DNA from: Clostridiales bacterium
GTDB lineage: Bacteria > Bacillota > Clostridia > Oscillospirales > Oscillospiraceae
NCBI GenBank assembly: GCA_019421525.1
Contig: JAHZFC010000015.1
Location: 1-22,377, forward strand
Length of the DNA: 22,377 nt
Reading direction: 5' to 3'
Shown in pieces: positions 19,384-22,377 of the stretch. The position numbers and the translations under genes are program-made. The first letter of the stretch is position 1. Each line of letters opens with the position of its first letter. Below the pieces are notes generated by a model. It did not search any database, had not been told where the DNA came from, and saw nothing but the letters and a program-made list of their open reading frames with translations.

Positions 19384-22377
19384 TCACAGCTGGCAGAACC
19401 GCATCAGGATGGTGGCCACCTCAGCCCGGGTCGCAGGAGCATCGGGCGAGACCAGGCCGGCATTGCCCTGGATCAGGCCCTCTGCCACCGCCCATTCCAT
19501 GGCGGCCTGGGCCCAATCGGCAGTGGAGGCGCCGTCTGTGAAGGCGGACAGATCCGCACTGGCGGAGACATCCTGCCCCTCAGCAGAGGCGTAGCGGTAG
19601 AGCATGGCGGCGATCTGCTGGCGGGACACATCGTCGCTGGGGACGAACAGGCCGTCATAGCCCGTCACGATGCCGTTGGCAGAGGCCCAGGCCACTGCGT
19701 CGGCGTACCACTCGCCGGCAGCCACATCGGCAAAGCCGGCATCCTCGGTGACGGCGGGGGACCCGGCCAGGCGATAGAGCACGGTGGCCATCATGGAGCG
19801 GCTCATGCTGGTCGCGGGCTCGAAGGTGGTGTCAGAGGTGCCGTTGAACAGGCCCTCGCTCACCACGAAGGACACCGCATCGGCGTACCAGGCATCGCTG
19901 GCCACGTCGGAGAAGGTGATCTCAGGGGCCTGGCCGGAGGCGGAGGTGACAGTCAGGGTGCCGTAGCCCTCCCGGACGATGGTGGCGCCGGGGATCTCGA
20001 TGGCCTGGCCGGCGGCGTTGCGCACATCGCCGTAGATGGTCAGCTTGGCGTTGTCCGCCACCTGGGCGGTCAGAGTGCCGTCAGAGGTGGCGATGGTGTT
20101 GTCGCCGTAGAGATAGACGGCCATCTCACCGTTGAACAGTTCCTCGCTGAAGCCCTCCCGGACATTGTTGATGCTGGTGTAGTCGTTGACCTGGGCCAGG
20201 GTGTTGCCCTCGGCCATGTCGATGCTGCTGTCCACCAGGGTGAGGATGACCCGCTCGCCCTTGTCAGAGGTGACGAAGGTGGAGGCGCTGCTGTTGACCT
20301 GAGAGTTGACCAGGGTGAGGGAGCCGGTGTCGGTGATCAGGGAGGTGGTGTTGTGGAAGGTGGCCCCGCCCACGTTCAGGATGGAGTTCTCGAAGTACTG
20401 GGAGGCGAAGCCGTTGCCGCCGATGGAGTTGCCGTACACGCTGTTCTTGACGATCAGGGTGGTGGGCTCGTCGGTGACGTTGCCGCCCTCGGCGATGGAG
20501 TCCTCAAACACCTGGTAGCCGCCCCAGAAGTCGGAGCTGAACACACGGCCTGCGCTGAACGCGGCGGCGTCCTTAAAGTGGATGGTGCCGTTGTAGAGGT
20601 TGTTGGTCAGGTGCTGGCCGGCGGAATAGGCCACGGCGTTGGTCACGTTCAGGGAGGCGCCGAAGCCCACATAGGCGGTGCCCGCCATGCTGCCGCTGTT
20701 GGTGCCGGCCAGGACCAGGGTGCCGTCGGTGCTGCGCAGGTCCACGATGGTGTCCTTGCCCCAGATGGCCGCGCCGGAGCCGATGGCATCCCGGTAATAG
20801 GCGTTGCGGCCGGTGGCGTTGTAGACAAAGCCCTCTTCCTGGGTGCCCATGGCGGCCTCAGCGCCGTCCACCATGGTGTCGGCGTCGATGGTGCCGGTGA
20901 TGGGGGCGTAGTCGGCTTCATAGTTGGCCAGGATGGAGATGGGGCTGTTGGTGATGGTCATGGCGCCGCCGATATCGTTTACCAGCAGGCCGGTGCCCGC
21001 CGCAGACAGCAGCCGGTCGCTGTCGGTGATGTCAGTGGGAGAGGTGATCTTCCAGGCCTGGCTGAAATACTGGGCCATATTGGAGTTGTCGGAGCCGGTC
21101 TGGGCGGCCCAGTCCTCATCGGGGGACTCCTTGCTCTTGACGCAGTCGGACACGGCGTACAGCAGGCTCACCGCGTCCACCTTGGTCATGGCGGTGTCGC
21201 CGGACACGGCCCGGGCGTCAGCCTCGGCCAGGTCCAGCACCTCCAGAGCCACGGCGTAGATCTTGGCCTCATTGGTGTGATCGTCGGGAGCGGACTTCTC
21301 GCCGCCGTCAAAGCTGGCGGCTGCGGCCAGAAGGCTCTCCTTCATGGCCAGGCCGGTGTCGTTGAGCATGGTCCAGTTGGAGGTCAGGGCGTTGAACAGG
21401 CCCACATAGGAAAACTCCACGTCCACGGGTACCGTGCAGCCCAGGGTATCGCCGGCGGAGGGCAGCTTCTCCAGCAGATAGAGCTGGTCGGTGGAGTTCC
21501 TGAGGGTGTCGCTGTAGGTGGTGTAGATGCCGTTCCAGATGCCGGTCTGGAGGGTGGCGTCCACCGCGTCGGAGTACTGGTCGTTGACGCCCATGCCGCC
21601 CACGGAGTCGGTGGGGTAGGCAAAGCCGTTGACCAGGAAGGTCTCGTCACAGACGATCTGGAACAGGCGGTAGATGGCCAGGGCATACTCAAAGCCGTAC
21701 ATCACATCGCCGAACTCGGTCAGGCTGGCGCCGGCGTTGGTGATGCCGGAGGACAGGTACCAGTCCACAGCCGCGGCGTCCTCCCCGGTGATGCCGTAGT
21801 CCGCGGCAGTGCGGATGGTGCGGTTGCCGCCGATGTACACAGCGCCGTCGGCGTTGGCCGCCTCCACCGTGGCGGTGTAGTCGCCGTTAGCCATGTTGGG
21901 GGCGTAGGTGGTCAGCTCCACCGTGGTGCCGTCGGCCAGGGTGAGGATGGCGCTGTGGGCGTCATACTCCTCATTGACCACGTAGATGGTGGTGGGATAG
22001 GCGTCCTCCCCGGTGGACAGGTAGTAGGCCACGTTGCCCTCCTCCGCTACGCCGGAGACGGTCAGGGTGTCCTCCGCCACGGCGGCGGTGACGCTCTCAG
22101 CGGGCTGGGTCATGTCGCTGTCGGTGTAGACGGTGATGGGGCCGGAGAAGGCCTCGGGCACATAGGCGGCCTCTCCCTCGCCGCCCTCGGCGTACACACC
22201 GTAGCAGTCGGTGGAGACAGCGCCGTTGGTGATCTCGCCCTGGCTGTCAACGAATACATACTGCTCCAGGGCCAGCATCCCGGTCAGCTCGAGCGGTTCC
22301 GAGCTGCCGCCGGGAGCACCGCCCGGCCCGCCCGGCCCGCCCGGCCCGCCCGGCCCGCCGGGGCCGCCGGGGCCGCC
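19384..22377 (-). CDS. SLH-domain surface protein with Gly-Gly-Pro repeats (5' end outside window)
   Basis: A large exported-type protein; 997 residues lie in the window and the frame remains open at its edge, so the N-terminus and signal peptide are missing. Order: at least six GGP triplets (collagen-like low complexity), a Ser/Thr/Asp/Gly-rich region of about 500 residues, then a stretch of short repetitive strands such as TLVLAGTNSG, TLIVKNSVYGNS and LTLVDSSIDMAEGN (about 520-800) that looks like a right-handed beta-helix, as in pectate-lyase-like adhesins. Three C-terminal S-layer homology domains follow (about 817-997): FSDVASDAWYADAV, FADVAAGEWYADAV and a degenerate FTDGASTADWAQAA. SLH domains anchor proteins to pyruvylated wall polymers, so this is probably a surface adhesin or glycan-binding protein. 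The internal ATG at 22278 is unlikely to be the true start because coding clearly continues upstream. Confidence 0.88.
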   Translation of the reverse strand, partial: GGPGGPGGPGGPGGPGGPGGAPGGSSEPLELTGMLALEQYVFVDSQGEITNGAVSTDCYGVYAEGGEGEAAYVPEAFSGPITVYTDSDMTQPAESVTAAVAEDTLTVSGVAEEGNVAYYLSTGEDAYPTTIYVVNEEYDAHSAILTLADGTTVELTTYAPNMANGDYTATVEAANADGAVYIGGNRTIRTAADYGITGEDAAAVDWYLSSGITNAGASLTEFGDVMYGFEYALAIYRLFQIVCDETFLVNGFAYPTDSVGGMGVNDQYSDAVDATLQTGIWNGIYTTYSDTLRNSTDQLYLLEKLPSAGDTLGCTVPVDVEFSYVGLFNALTSNWTMLNDTGLAMKESLLAAAASFDGGEKSAPDDHTNEAKIYAVALEVLDLAEADARAVSGDTAMTKVDAVSLLYAVSDCVKSKESPDEDWAAQTGSDNSNMAQYFSQAWKITSPTDITDSDRLLSAAGTGLLVNDIGGAMTITNSPISILANYEADYAPITGTIDADTMVDGAEAAMGTQEEGFVYNATGRNAYYRDAIGSGAAIWGKDTIVDLRSTDGTLVLAGTNSGSMAGTAYVGFGASLNVTNAVAYSAGQHLTNNLYNGTIHFKDAAAFSAGRVFSSDFWGGYQVFEDSIAEGGNVTDEPTTLIVKNSVYGNSIGGNGFASQYFENSILNVGGATFHNTTSLITDTGSLTLVNSQVNSSASTFVTSDKGERVILTLVDSSIDMAEGNTLAQVNDYTSINNVREGFSEELFNGEMAVYLYGDNTIATSDGTLTAQVADNAKLTIYGDVRNAAGQAIEIPGATIVREGYGTLTVTSASGQAPEITFSDVASDAWYADAVSFVVSEGLFNGTSDTTFEPATSMSRSMMATVLYRLAGSPAVTEDAGFADVAAGEWYADAVAWASANGIVTGYDGLFVPSDDVSRQQIAAMLYRYASAEGQDVSASADLSAFTDGASTADWAQAAMEWAVAEGLIQGNAGLVSPDAPATRAEVATILMRFCQL
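22314..22377 (-). repeat. 9-bp tandem repeat encoding Gly-Gly-Pro
   Basis: Tandem GC-only 9-mers (GGCGGGCCG and the variant GGCGGCCCC) encode consecutive GGP triplets and run off the window edge. Such tracts change length easily and are prone to assembly error. Confidence 0.85.

Overview
The window looks like chromosomal DNA from a high-GC, anaerobic, spore-forming member of the Clostridia, most likely an Oscillospirales gut lineage (Flavonifractor / Pseudoflavonifractor / Lawsonibacter type). This rests on the strong G+C bias in coding regions, a SpoIID homologue, an S-layer-homology surface protein, a DUF1846 protein, oxygen-sensitive-looking flavin/iron-sulfur oxidoreductases, and Gram-positive style ribosome binding sites and sigma-A promoters (17-bp spacers, mostly with a TG extended -10). 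The genus is inferred, not proven.

Layout. 1-2590: a TSUP (TauE/SafE-type) anion exporter on the minus strand, divergent from a DUF1846 protein. 2609-2845: a self-contained non-coding transcription unit with an excellent promoter, a foldable ~200-nt body and a textbook terminator, but no ORF. 2851-3131: first copy of a structured intergenic repeat (family I). 3153-6397: rightward ABC-F ATPase, trmO and proC. 6409-8207: AraC-type regulator (minus) and an orphan OmpR-type response regulator (plus). 8263-9648: citrate synthase (minus), divergent from spoIID. 10900-12730: a LysR regulator converging on an HExxH-containing putative metalloprotease. 12851-13042: second family I repeat. 13099-18639: a redox/transport block with an old-yellow-enzyme / 4Fe-4S / FAD reductase (minus), a divergent SLC13/DASS-like carrier, the third family I repeat (inverted), and a cysteine-rich FAD-dependent dehydrogenase. 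18640-19383: a 744-bp non-coding stretch with a second repeat family (family II), a cluster of DnaA-box-like sites beside AT-rich DNA, and two strong terminators. 19384-22377: a large SLH surface protein on the minus strand, its N-terminus cut off by the window edge inside a Gly-Gly-Pro repeat.

Functional picture. Most genes are single-gene units with their own promoters and terminators. The reductase, carrier and FAD dehydrogenase plausibly form one small catabolic or respiratory unit, with import of an unsaturated organic anion followed by reduction; this is inference from context. The control DNA between reductase and carrier is AT-rich, contains a perfect 7-7-7 dyad, and is followed by a leader with alternative hairpins.

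Most novel material. The non-coding signals stand out: (i) the orphan structured RNA at 2644-2845; (ii) the family I repeat, three copies in under 15 kb, with inverted ends and several hairpins whose stems change sequence but keep pairing, which is the signature of selection on structure; (iii) family II, which shares modules with an insert inside family I copy 1. No CRISPR array, tRNA, rRNA, transposase or prophage gene was found.
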